From positions 1 through 6,385 of the forward strand of contig CAIYPH010000597.1 of assembly GCA_903928045.1 (NCBI GenBank): DNA of 6,385 bases. The letters run 5' to 3'. Positions 1 through 6,288 of this stretch are shown in pieces. The notes below the pieces were generated by a model. It was not told the DNA's origin. It did not search any database and saw nothing but the letters and a program-made list of their open reading frames with translations. The stretch is from an uncultured Rhodospirillales bacterium. Its GTDB lineage: Bacteria; Pseudomonadota; Alphaproteobacteria; Acetobacterales; Acetobacteraceae. How positions within the stretch are numbered: position 1 is the stretch's first letter; each line of letters starts with the position of its first letter. The translations under genes and the position numbers were made by a program.

Positions 1-618
1 ATCGGCTTCCTGCGCGCGCCGGTTGGCTACGAGGTGGTACGCAGCCTCTACCAGCGCTTCCGCACCTTTGACGTCGCGGCCGTGAACGCCCTGCTGGCCG
101 ACATGTCCGCCGAGGCCTCCACCGTGGTCGCCGAGGGCAGCTTCGGCGCGCCGACCACCGAGACCCGCATCGCCTTCATGCGCTATGTCGGCCAGGGCCA
201 CGAAATCCCGGTCCCCCTCCCCGTCCGCGTGCTGACCGAGGCGGATGTGGCGACCATCCGCGCCGCCTATGACACCGAATATAGCCGCTTCTTCGATCGC
301 CCGGTGCCGGGATCGGACGTCGAGATCATGAGCTACGCCGTGGTGGTCGCCACCATCGCCGAGCAGACCTCGGCCCCCTCGGCGCCCAGTGCGGCGATCG
401 CCGCCATCCCCGTGCGCCACCAGCAGGTGCGCGACACCATCACCGGCGAGGTCGCCGCCTGGGCGATCCATGACCGCATGGCGCTCTCCCCCGGCGCCAC
501 CATCGCCGGCCCCGCCATCATCGCCGAGGACGAGACCTCCACTCTGGTCGGACCAGGTTGGACGGCCAGCATCAACGGCTTCGGCTATATCGAACTCACG
601 CGTGGAGCTGCCGCATGA
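1..618 (+). CDS. hyuA: Hydantoinase/oxoprolinase subunit A, C-terminal part (5' end outside window)
   Basis: The reading frame is open from the first base to a TGA at 616-618, so 205 C-terminal residues of a larger protein (family members are about 650-700 aa) are visible. They match the end of HyuA/HydA-type subunits of ATP-dependent hydantoinases, 5-oxoprolinases and acetone/acetophenone carboxylase-like enzymes. Visible family motifs are RYVGQGHEIPV (about residues 60-70 of the visible part), an AYDTEYSRFF stretch corresponding to the usual F-x-x-Y-x-x-x-Y/F segment, and near the end LSPGATIAGPAIIAEDETSTLV followed by a P-G-W turn. The ATP-binding N-terminal domain lies outside the window. 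The subunit should be cytoplasmic and partner with the HyuB encoded directly downstream, whose ATG overlaps this gene's stop. Family assignment is firm; the substrate (hydantoin, N-methylhydantoin, 5-oxoproline or other cyclic amide) is not determined. Confidence 0.93.
   Translation: MGFLRAPVGYEVVRSLYQRFRTFDVAAVNALLADMSAEASTVVAEGSFGAPTTETRIAFMRYVGQGHEIPVPLPVRVLTEADVATIRAAYDTEYSRFFDRPVPGSDVEIMSYAVVVATIAEQTSAPSAPSAAIAAIPVRHQQVRDTITGEVAAWAIHDRMALSPGATIAGPAIIAEDETSTLVGPGWTASINGFGYIELTRGAAA
604..607 (+). promoter_or_regulatory. Ribosome binding site for hyuB inside the end of hyuA
   Basis: GGAG lies 7 nt upstream of the ATG at 615. It selects this ATG over the in-frame upstream codon at 558, which would add 19 residues of out-of-frame hyuA sequence with no family similarity. 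With the ATGA overlap it implies translational coupling of the two subunits, as expected for a stoichiometric complex. Confidence 0.75.
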
Positions 619-2339
619 GCACCAACCAAGCCCTCGCGGGCATTCAGCGCCAGATCATGTGGAACCGCCTCATCGCTGTGGTCGAGGAACAGGCGCAGGT
701 GATGATCCGCACCGCCTTCTCCACCACCGTGCGCGAGGCGGGCGATCTCTCCGCCGGCATTTTCGACCTCGACGGCCGCATGATGGCCCAAGCCGTCACC
801 GGCACGCCCGGCCACGTCAACTCGATGATGGAATCGGTCGGCCACTTCCTCGCCAAGTTCCCGATCGAGACGATGAAGGAGGGTGATCACTACATCACGA
901 ATGACCCCTGGCTCGGCACCGGCCATTTGCACGACCTCACCGTCGTCACCCCCGCCTTCCGCAACGGCAGGCCGGTCGGCCTGTTCGCCAACACCGCGCA
1001 TGTGATCGATATCGGCGGGCTCGGCATGGGGCCGGAGGGGCGCTCCGTGTTCGAGGAGGGGCTCTATATCCCCATCGTGAAGTGCTTCGACCAGGGCAAG
1101 CCGAACGAGACCTTCTTCGACTTCATCCGCTGGGGCTCCCGCCTGCCGGTGGAACTGGAAGGCGACGTCTACTCGCTGTGCGCCTGCAACGACGCCGCCG
1201 TGCATCGCCTCGTCGAGATGATGGACGAGTTCCGTATGGACAGCCTCACCCCGCTCGCCGAATTCATTTTCGACAGCTCGCTGAAGGCCACCGTCGCCGA
1301 AATCGCCAAGCTCGGCCGCGGCACCTATAGCGGCGAAATCAGCTCCGACGGCTATGAGGAGCCGGTGACGCTGAAGGCACGGATGACCATCCTCGATGAC
1401 GCGATCGAGGTGGATTACGCCGGCACCTCCGGCCTCTCCCAGCGCGGCATCAACGTGCCGGCCGCCTATACGCGGGCCTATTCCTGCTTCGGCATCAAGG
1501 TGGTCGTGGCGCCCGAGATCCCCAACAACTGGGCCTCGCTGGCGCCGTTCCGCATGATCATCCCCGATGGCACCATCCTCAACGCGCCGCGCCCCTACCC
1601 GGTTTCGGTGCGCCACGTCATCGGCCATCTGCTGCCGGACCTCATGATGGGCTGCCTGCACCAGACCGTGCCCACCCGCGTCGCCGCCGAGGGCGCCTCC
1701 TGCCTGTGGAACCCGCCCTTGCGCGGAGGCTCCTCGGTCTCCGGCCAGGCGCGCGGCAATAAGAAGGTGATCGGCGATTTCGAGGTGATCACCTTCAACT
1801 CCGGCGGCACCGGCGCCCGCCCGGCATTCGACGGGCTGGACGCCACCGCTTTCCCGTCGGGCGTGCGCACCATGCCGGTGGAGGCGACCGAGAACGTCGC
1901 CCCCATCGTGATCTGGCGCAAGGAGCTGCGCGAAGGCAGCGCCGGCGCCGGCCGCACCCGCGGCGGGCTCGGCCAGACCATGGAGATCGCCACCAAGGGT
2001 GAGCTCGAATTCGCCGTCAACGCCACCTTCGACCGCATCGCCAATGCCCCCAAGGGCCGCGACGGCGGCGGGCTCGGTGCAAATGGCGCCGTGACGCTGA
2101 AGACCGGCGAGAAGCTGCGCACCAAGGGCTATCAGGTGATCCCCAACGGCAACCGCCTGATCCTGCACATGCCCGGCGGCGGCGGCATGGGCGACCCCGC
2201 GACCCGCGCCCCCGCGCTGGTGGCGCGCGACGTGCGGGACGGCGTGGTGAGCGTCGGCGACGCCCGCGCGCTCTACAAAGTCGCCGTCTCCGTACACGGC
2301 ATCATCGACGCCGCGGCGACCGCCGCCTTGAGGAGCTAA
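615..2339 (+). CDS. hyuB: Hydantoinase/oxoprolinase subunit B
   Basis: A 574-residue protein of the HyuB family, full length compared with the usual 520-600 aa. It forms the second subunit of ATP-dependent cyclic-amide hydrolases and related carboxylases. Visible motifs in order: the N-terminal segment MWNRLIAVVEEQAQVMIRTAFS with VREAGDLSAGIFDLDGR (about residues 15-55); GDHYITNDPWLGTGHLHDLT (about 90-109), the counterpart of the family's NDP-x-x-GGTHLPD metal/active-site loop; NTAHVIDIGG (126-135); RGGLGQ (449-454); and the C-terminal PGGGGMGDP (520-528). The ATG at 615 overlaps the hyuA stop by four bases. The loop reads GTGHLHD where canonical hydantoinases have GGTHLPD, so this may be a subgroup distinct from classic hydantoinases and 5-oxoprolinases. 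The downstream deacylase starts 3 nt after the TAA, so all three products probably act in one catabolic route. Substrate unassigned. Confidence 0.93.
   Translation: MSTNQALAGIQRQIMWNRLIAVVEEQAQVMIRTAFSTTVREAGDLSAGIFDLDGRMMAQAVTGTPGHVNSMMESVGHFLAKFPIETMKEGDHYITNDPWLGTGHLHDLTVVTPAFRNGRPVGLFANTAHVIDIGGLGMGPEGRSVFEEGLYIPIVKCFDQGKPNETFFDFIRWGSRLPVELEGDVYSLCACNDAAVHRLVEMMDEFRMDSLTPLAEFIFDSSLKATVAEIAKLGRGTYSGEISSDGYEEPVTLKARMTILDDAIEVDYAGTSGLSQRGINVPAAYTRAYSCFGIKVVVAPEIPNNWASLAPFRMIIPDGTILNAPRPYPVSVRHVIGHLLPDLMMGCLHQTVPTRVAAEGASCLWNPPLRGGSSVSGQARGNKKVIGDFEVITFNSGGTGARPAFDGLDATAFPSGVRTMPVEATENVAPIVIWRKELREGSAGAGRTRGGLGQTMEIATKGELEFAVNATFDRIANAPKGRDGGGLGANGAVTLKTGEKLRTKGYQVIPNGNRLILHMPGGGGMGDPATRAPALVARDVRDGVVSVGDARALYKVAVSVHGIIDAAATAALRS
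2331..2335 (+). promoter_or_regulatory. Ribosome binding site for the deacylase gene
   Basis: AGGAG sits 7 nt before the ATG at 2343, inside the last codons of hyuB. It supports that ATG as the start and coupled translation with hyuB. Confidence 0.75.
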
Positions 2340-2342
2340 CCC

Positions 2343-3797
2343 ATGGCCCTGCGCTGTGATCTCATCATCCGTGACGCCACCATCATCGACGGCACCGGTG
2401 CCGCCCGCATGCGCGGCGATGTCGGCGTCACTGGCGACCGCATTGTCGCCGTCGGTGACCTGGGGGCCGCCTCGGCCGATCGCGAGGTGATCGCCACCGG
2501 CAAGGTGCTCGCCCCCGGTTTCATCGATGCCCACACGCATGACGACCGCGCCGTGCTCTGCGGCCCCGAATGCATGCTGTGCAAAATGTCCCAGGGCGTC
2601 ACCACCGTGGTGGTCGGCAATTGCGGGATCAGCCTGTCGCCGGTGCGCATGAAAACCCGCCCGATCCCGCCGCTTGACCTGCTGGGCGATGAAAGCTGGT
2701 GGACCTTCGACAGCTTCGGCGACTACGCCGCTCGCCTCGCCAGCGATCCCTCGCCGGTCAACACCTATGCCATGATCGGCCACATGGCACTGCGGGTGGA
2801 GGCCATGGGAGGCGACACCCAGCGCGCCGCGACTGACCGCGAGGCCGCCCATATGCGCGACCGCCTCGCCGCCTGCCTCGCCGAGGGCGCCTCAGGCTTC
2901 TCCACCGGCCTCTATTATCCGCCCAACATGGAGGCACCCACCTCCGAGGTGATCGCGGTGGCCGAGGCCCTGCGCAAGGCCGGCGGCATCTACGTCTCCC
3001 ACATGCGCGACGAAGCGGCCTTCGTGCTCGATTCCATCAACGAGACGGTGGATATCGGCGAGGCCGCCGGCGTGCCCGTCGTCATCTCCCACCATAAATG
3101 CTCCATGCCCGAGAATTTCGGCCGCTCCACCGAAACCCTCGCCCTCATCGAGCGCCGCCGCGCCCACCACAAGGTCGATTTCGACGTCTACCCCTACTAC
3201 GCCGGCTCCACCGTGCTGATGCCGTCGCGCGTGCGCGAGGATGTGCCGGTGAAAATCGCCTGGTCCAACCCGCATCCGGAAATGGAAGGCCGCTGGCTCG
3301 CCGACATCGCCAAGCAGTGGAATACCAGCCAACGCGAGGCGGCCGAGCGGCTACTGCCGGCCGGGGCCATCCTGTTCCAGATGGACGAGAAGGACGTGCA
3401 GCGCATCATGCAGCACCCGCTCAGCATGATCGGCTCGGACGGTCTGCCGCATGACCGCTTCCCGCATCCCCGCCTCTGGGGCTGCTTCCCCAAAGTGCTC
3501 GGCCATTACAGCCGCGACCTCAAGCTGTTCAGCCTGGAAACCGCAGTCCACAAAATGACCGGCCGCGTCGCCGAAGTGTTCGGCATGGTCGACCGCGGCG
3601 TGATCCGCCCCGGCGCCTATGCCGACCTCGTGATCTTCGACCCCGCGACCGTGCGCGACCGTGCCGACTTCGACCACCCGACCCTCCCGGCCGATGGCAT
3701 CGAAGAAACCTGGATCAACGGCCAATCCGCCTACATCCACGGCCAAGGCGCGACCGAAGCGCGGGCCGGGCGGCTGGTGACGCGCAACCAGGTGTAA
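2343..3797 (+). CDS. N-acyl-D-amino-acid deacylase (D-aminoacylase, amidohydrolase superfamily)
   Basis: A 484-residue zinc amidohydrolase that should hydrolyse an N-acyl-D-amino acid to the free D-amino acid and a carboxylate; it is predicted cytoplasmic, with no signal peptide. The fold runs from an N-terminal beta-sandwich strand (LIIRDATIIDGTG, 7-19) through a TIM barrel to the C-terminal ADLVIFDP sandwich (427-434). Metal and catalytic residues of the family are all visible: APGFIDAHTHDD with H64 and H66, VVGNCG with C94, YVSHMRDE with H220, VVISHHKC with H250, and IGSDGLPHD with D366. From memory these correspond to His67, His69, Cys96, His220, His250 and Asp366 of the Alcaligenes enzyme (about 483 aa), so length and spacing fit well. 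DVYPYYAGST (281-290) and PHPRLWGCFPKVLG (375-387) are further family signatures. It is the third gene of the hyuAB operon, suggesting it acts on the ring-opened product. Chirality and acyl preference (acetyl, carbamoyl, formyl) are inference. Confidence 0.93.
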   Translation: MALRCDLIIRDATIIDGTGAARMRGDVGVTGDRIVAVGDLGAASADREVIATGKVLAPGFIDAHTHDDRAVLCGPECMLCKMSQGVTTVVVGNCGISLSPVRMKTRPIPPLDLLGDESWWTFDSFGDYAARLASDPSPVNTYAMIGHMALRVEAMGGDTQRAATDREAAHMRDRLAACLAEGASGFSTGLYYPPNMEAPTSEVIAVAEALRKAGGIYVSHMRDEAAFVLDSINETVDIGEAAGVPVVISHHKCSMPENFGRSTETLALIERRRAHHKVDFDVYPYYAGSTVLMPSRVREDVPVKIAWSNPHPEMEGRWLADIAKQWNTSQREAAERLLPAGAILFQMDEKDVQRIMQHPLSMIGSDGLPHDRFPHPRLWGCFPKVLGHYSRDLKLFSLETAVHKMTGRVAEVFGMVDRGVIRPGAYADLVIFDPATVRDRADFDHPTLPADGIEETWINGQSAYIHGQGATEARAGRLVTRNQV

Positions 3798-3800
3798 AGG

Positions 3801-4994
3801 TCAGTCGAAGAACCCCTTGTCGGCCTCCGCAAGGTAGGCCGACGCCTTTCCGACGTTGAAGTCGACTCCGAGGCCCGGGCGGTCCCACACCTCGATGAAC
3901 CCGTCCTTCACCAGCGGGTCCGGGAACCCCTCCAGGATATCGACCCACCAAGCCGGCCGGATCGCCGGCAGCTCGAAGGCGATGTAATTATCCGGCAGCG
4001 CCGCCGAAACCTGCACCAGCGCCGCAATCCCGAGCGCCCCATCCGCAATCCCATGCGGGGCCATCAGGATCCCATGCAGATCGGCGTATTCGGCGATCCA
4101 CTTCAACTCCGCCAGCCCGCCAACATCGCACGGGTCCGGCCCGACGACGTTGACCGCCTTTTTCTCGATCAACTCCTTGAAGTTCTGCCGCAGATAGATC
4201 TGCTCGCCGGTATGGATCGGCGTCGATGTCGCCCTCGTCACCTCGCGATACACGTCGGCGTTGACATAGGGGATGTAGTCGCCGGTGATCATGTCCTCGA
4301 GCCACATGATGTTGTAGGGCTCCAACGCCCGCGCCAGGCGGATCGCATCCGGCACCATCATCCCCGGCCCGCAATCGAGCGCGAGGCCGATCCCGTCGCC
4401 CAGCTCGGCCTTCATTGCCGCCACGCATTCCACCAGGTGCTTGAACGACCGCTCGGTCAGTAACCCCCGATCCAGCGCTCCGTGGAACGGGCTCTGGCGC
4501 GTCTCGCCGATATGGAATCCCGCCTCCTGCTTCATGCCGGAATGGAACCCGATCCCCTGCTTCACGATGGTGAACCCGTGCGGCGCCGCCTTCATCGCGC
4601 GCACGGAGGCGGCGAAATCCTCCGGCTCGAAGCGCGTCATCCGCTCGCGCACCCCGCCATTATACACCCGCACCCGGTCCCGCACCTTGCCACCCAGCAG
4701 CTTGTAGACCGGCACCCCCGCCGCCCGCCCGGCGATATCCCAAAGAGCGATCTCCACCGCGCTCACCGCCGCGCCATAGGGCTTGAAGGCCCCGCGTTGA
4801 CGGATTTTCAGCATCACCCGCTCCACATTGGTCGGGTCCTCGCCAATCAGCGCGTCACGCAGATGCATCACATGCGGCTTTATGTACGGCTTGGTGAATT
4901 CCACCGGCCCGTAGCCGCTGATCCCGGCATCGGTGAGGATGCGCACAATCGGATTTTCGCCGATCGTGGCGCAGCGGATGTCGATGATTTTCAT
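3801..4994 (-). CDS. Enolase-superfamily enzyme, mandelate racemase/sugar-acid dehydratase type
   Basis: A 397-residue member of the mandelate racemase/muconate lactonizing enzyme family, with the N-terminal capping domain (about 1-110, including SAVEIALWDIAGRAAGVPVYKLLGG at 78-102) followed by the TIM barrel. Mg ligands are D207 (ALDCGPG), E233 (WLED) and E264 (HTGEQIY); the His-Asp dyad is D287 (GPDPCDVGG) with H314 (MAPHGIADG); E341 (FELPA) also matches the family. Unlike galactonate-type dehydratases, which have Asp-x-His after beta-3, this protein has D207-C-G209. The mandelate racemase KxK motif reads K145-Q-G147. A long segment (about 151-185) sits between K145 and D207, as in ManD/RspA-like members. 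The ATG at 4994 was chosen because GGGGAG lies 6 nt upstream and the protein then begins with the family's usual MKIIDIRCATIGENPIVRI; a GTG at 5114 would add 40 unrelated residues. The gene converges on the deacylase gene. Reaction and substrate are unknown, probably an acid sugar or hydroxy/amino acid. Confidence 0.9.
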   Translation of the reverse strand: MKIIDIRCATIGENPIVRILTDAGISGYGPVEFTKPYIKPHVMHLRDALIGEDPTNVERVMLKIRQRGAFKPYGAAVSAVEIALWDIAGRAAGVPVYKLLGGKVRDRVRVYNGGVRERMTRFEPEDFAASVRAMKAAPHGFTIVKQGIGFHSGMKQEAGFHIGETRQSPFHGALDRGLLTERSFKHLVECVAAMKAELGDGIGLALDCGPGMMVPDAIRLARALEPYNIMWLEDMITGDYIPYVNADVYREVTRATSTPIHTGEQIYLRQNFKELIEKKAVNVVGPDPCDVGGLAELKWIAEYADLHGILMAPHGIADGALGIAALVQVSAALPDNYIAFELPAIRPAWWVDILEGFPDPLVKDGFIEVWDRPGLGVDFNVGKASAYLAEADKGFFD

Positions 4995-5000
4995 TGGTGT

Positions 5001-5006
5001 CTCCCC
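5001..5006 (-). promoter_or_regulatory. Ribosome binding site deciding the enolase-superfamily start
   Basis: On the minus strand GGGGAG lies 6 nt before the ATG at 4994-4992. It is the strongest Shine-Dalgarno match in the region and fixes the start at 4994 rather than an upstream GTG at 5114. Confidence 0.7.
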
Positions 5007-5050
5007 CTGGTCGATTGGAAAGCCTGCCGAAAGGTCAGAGCAAAATGGGT

Positions 5051-5086
5051 GTTCTTTTTGTGAACAAAAAGAACCAAAAAAACTTT
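5051..5086 (+). repeat. A/T-rich hairpin repeat, copy A
   Basis: GTTCTTTTTGT and ACAAAAAGAAC (5051-5061 and 5064-5074) are perfect 11-nt inverted arms around a 2-nt centre; an A-tract tail CAAAAAAACTTT (5075-5086) follows. The layout of hairpin, then A-tract, then CTTT is shared with two other copies in this window. It lies in the 5' region of the enolase-superfamily gene. There is no T-tract directly after the stem on either strand, so it is not a textbook intrinsic terminator, although the stem could still affect transcription or mRNA stability. Confidence 0.8.
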
Positions 5087-5108
5087 CTGTTCCATCCGTG
5101 CCGTTGAC

Positions 5109-5140
5109 GTACACTTCGCGGATAGGTGGGAGCGGTACAC
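5109..5140. repeat. Direct repeat GTACAC, spaced by 26 bp
   Basis: GTACAC occurs at 5109-5114 and 5135-5140, in the intergenic region upstream of the minus-strand enolase-superfamily gene and between hairpin copies A and B. It could be paired operator half-sites, but the repeat is short and I see no convincing promoter beside it. Confidence 0.3.
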
Positions 5141-5152
5141 AGCAAGCGGATT

Positions 5153-5186
5153 AAAGTTTTTTGCTGCTTTTTTTCAAAAAAGAAGC
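5153..5186 (-). repeat. A/T-rich hairpin repeat, copy B, downstream of the protease-like gene
   Basis: Read on the minus strand, this is GCTTCTTTTTT / AAAAAAAGCAGC (5186-5163), a stem with one T-C mismatch, followed by the A-tract tail and CTTT ending at 5153. It begins 14 nt after the TAG stop of the protease-like gene, where a transcript 3' end is expected. An overlapping 10-nt palindrome (5182-5191) is followed on the minus strand by six T residues, which could give weak intrinsic termination. Orientation is opposite to copy A. Confidence 0.75.
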
Positions 5187-5199
5187 GCTTCCTTCCCTC

Positions 5200-6168
5200 C
5201 TAGTGCAGCTTAGGCCGCCGCAAAAACGCCGTGCGATCCGCCGACGTAATGCGAATATTCAACGTATCCCCCTCCCGGCGCACACGCAGCGGAACCACCA
5301 CCCCCGGCCCGCCGGTCTTCCAGATGCTGCGCCACAGCGAGGGCAGATCGGCGATCTCGGTCTCCCCCACCGCGAGCAGCCGGTCCCCGGCCTGCAACCC
5401 CGCCTGCGCCGCCGGCCCATTCTCCGACAACCCGCCGACCACCAGGCCCTTGTCGCCCTCCATGGCATACATGCCGAGCCACGGCCGCGGCGGATTGACC
5501 CGCCCGGCGCTCAGCAACTCGTCCAGCACCGGGCGCAGCAGCGCGATCGGCACCACCATGTTCATGTCCGTCCGCCGCTTGCCCTCGCCCTGCTGCATGA
5601 TCAGCGAGCCGGTGCCGAGCAGCTTGCCGTCCTTGCCGATCAGCGCCGAGCCGGACCAGAACGGATGCGCCGGCGAGGCGAAAATCGCATTGTCGATCAG
5701 GTATTCCCAATAGCCGGCGAATTCCTGCCTTCCGACCACCTTGGTCTCCATAGCATGCTGCCGCCCACCGCCGGCTGCCATGATCGCCTCGGCCCCGATC
5801 TGCAGCTGGTCGGAATCGCCGAGTTCCATCACCGGCATCCCTAGCGGCCCGAGCGCCAGCACCAGGCCGAAGCCGGTGGTGCCGTCAAACGCGATCGCAT
5901 GGCCTGCCACCGCGCGCCCATCGGCGGTGATGATCCAAATCGTCTCCGCCTCGGTGATGAGGTAGCCGATCGTCAGCACCAGCCCGTCGCCACGGATGAT
6001 CACGCCATTGCCCTGGCGCTCGGTGCCCAGCGTGCCCGCGGTGAAGGCGTCGGCCGGCACATTGGCGCGCAGGCCGACCACCGAACGCAGCGCGCGGTCG
6101 AGGTCAAAATTATAGTCGGAGGGGTCGGGCTGCAGGTTCGCGGGGATTTCCCACTCGGGGGCTGGCAT
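5200..6168 (-). CDS. Trypsin-like (S1C/HtrA fold) PDZ protein with degenerate catalytic triad
   Basis: A 322-residue protein with an N-terminal tail (1-25), a trypsin-like beta-barrel domain (about 26-220) and one C-terminal PDZ domain (about 228-310; WLGMYA, then GLVVGGLSENGPAAQAGLQAGDRLLAVG). The barrel aligns by motif with DegP/HtrA proteins, but the triad is broken. The segment VLTIGYLI (64-71) replaces the usual LTNNHVI, giving Y69 for His; FDGTTGFGLVLA (94-105) replaces DPxxDLAVL, giving G99 for Asp; FWSGSALIGKDGKLLGTG (170-187) replaces GNSGGALVN, keeping S172. It is therefore probably not a protease but a binding or scaffold protein. The start at 6168 is preferred because the expected N-terminal sequence MPAPEWEIP begins there, AAGG lies a few bases upstream, and a TATAAT box lies only about 50 nt upstream. 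Longer starts exist (TTG 6282, ATG 6255, ATG 6219) and would add a basic, mildly hydrophobic stretch. With the chosen start no signal peptide is visible. Confidence 0.82.
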   Translation of the reverse strand: MPAPEWEIPANLQPDPSDYNFDLDRALRSVVGLRANVPADAFTAGTLGTERQGNGVIIRGDGLVLTIGYLITEAETIWIITADGRAVAGHAIAFDGTTGFGLVLALGPLGMPVMELGDSDQLQIGAEAIMAAGGGRQHAMETKVVGRQEFAGYWEYLIDNAIFASPAHPFWSGSALIGKDGKLLGTGSLIMQQGEGKRRTDMNMVVPIALLRPVLDELLSAGRVNPPRPWLGMYAMEGDKGLVVGGLSENGPAAQAGLQAGDRLLAVGETEIADLPSLWRSIWKTGGPGVVVPLRVRREGDTLNIRITSADRTAFLRRPKLH

Positions 6169-6186
6169 CGGTCGCCTTGGGCTGGA

Positions 6187-6204
6187 GGTCACTGAACGGT
6201 CACT
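6187..6204. repeat. Direct repeat GGTCACT with 11-bp period, possible operator
   Basis: GGTCACT at 6187-6193 and again at 6198-6204, separated by GAAC, lies between the predicted -10 box and the start codon of the protease-like gene. One-helical-turn spacing near the predicted transcription start is the arrangement expected of a regulator binding site. This is inference; the regulator is unknown. Confidence 0.35.
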
Positions 6205-6217
6205 ATAGCTGAGCCGC

Positions 6218-6248
6218 ATTATATTGGGCAGCACACCCCAGGCGGCAA
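6218..6248 (-). promoter_or_regulatory. Candidate sigma70 promoter for the protease-like gene
   Basis: On the minus strand a perfect TATAAT occurs at 6223-6218, with TTGCCG at 6248-6243 as a weak -35 and a long 19-bp spacer. A start near 6211 would give a leader of about 43 nt before the ATG at 6168. The AT-rich box stands out in GC-rich DNA, but the -35 and spacer are suboptimal. Confidence 0.4.
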
Positions 6249-6288
6249 CCCGCATCGCGCGCCGCACGCTCACAGGAGGCAAGCAAAC

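Noticed and set aside
34..618. A complete short gene starting at GTG 34
   Set aside because: The frame is open to base 1 and the product matches only the C-terminus of HyuA, so it is the end of a longer gene.
585..2852. A 755-codon open frame on the minus strand antisense to hyuB and the deacylase gene
   Set aside because: Its composition is dominated by Ala, Gly, His and Asp, as expected from antisense reading of GC-rich codons, and it spans two well-supported genes. It shows no recognisable domain.
5051..5086. Hairpin copy A as a canonical Rho-independent terminator
   Set aside because: The stem is A/T-rich and is not followed by a T-tract on either strand, and no gene ends there: on the minus strand it lies upstream of a start codon.
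4995..5114. 40-residue N-terminal extension of the enolase-superfamily protein from a GTG at 5114
   Set aside because: It would translate through hairpin copy A and lacks family similarity, while GGGGAG and the conserved MKIIDIR start support 4994.
5161..5844. Plus-strand 227-codon open frame antisense to the protease-like gene
   Set aside because: It begins within hairpin copy B, is rich in Arg, Pro and His, and mirrors the real minus-strand gene; it is a shadow frame.
6169..6282. Longer N-terminus of the protease-like protein from TTG 6282, ATG 6255 or ATG 6219, possibly a signal or membrane anchor
   Set aside because: It overlaps the TATAAT box and the GGTCACT repeats and has no good ribosome binding site at 6255 or 6219. 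AGGAGG-like sequence near 6273-6278 is on the plus strand, so it does not help. The start cannot be fully settled from sequence alone.
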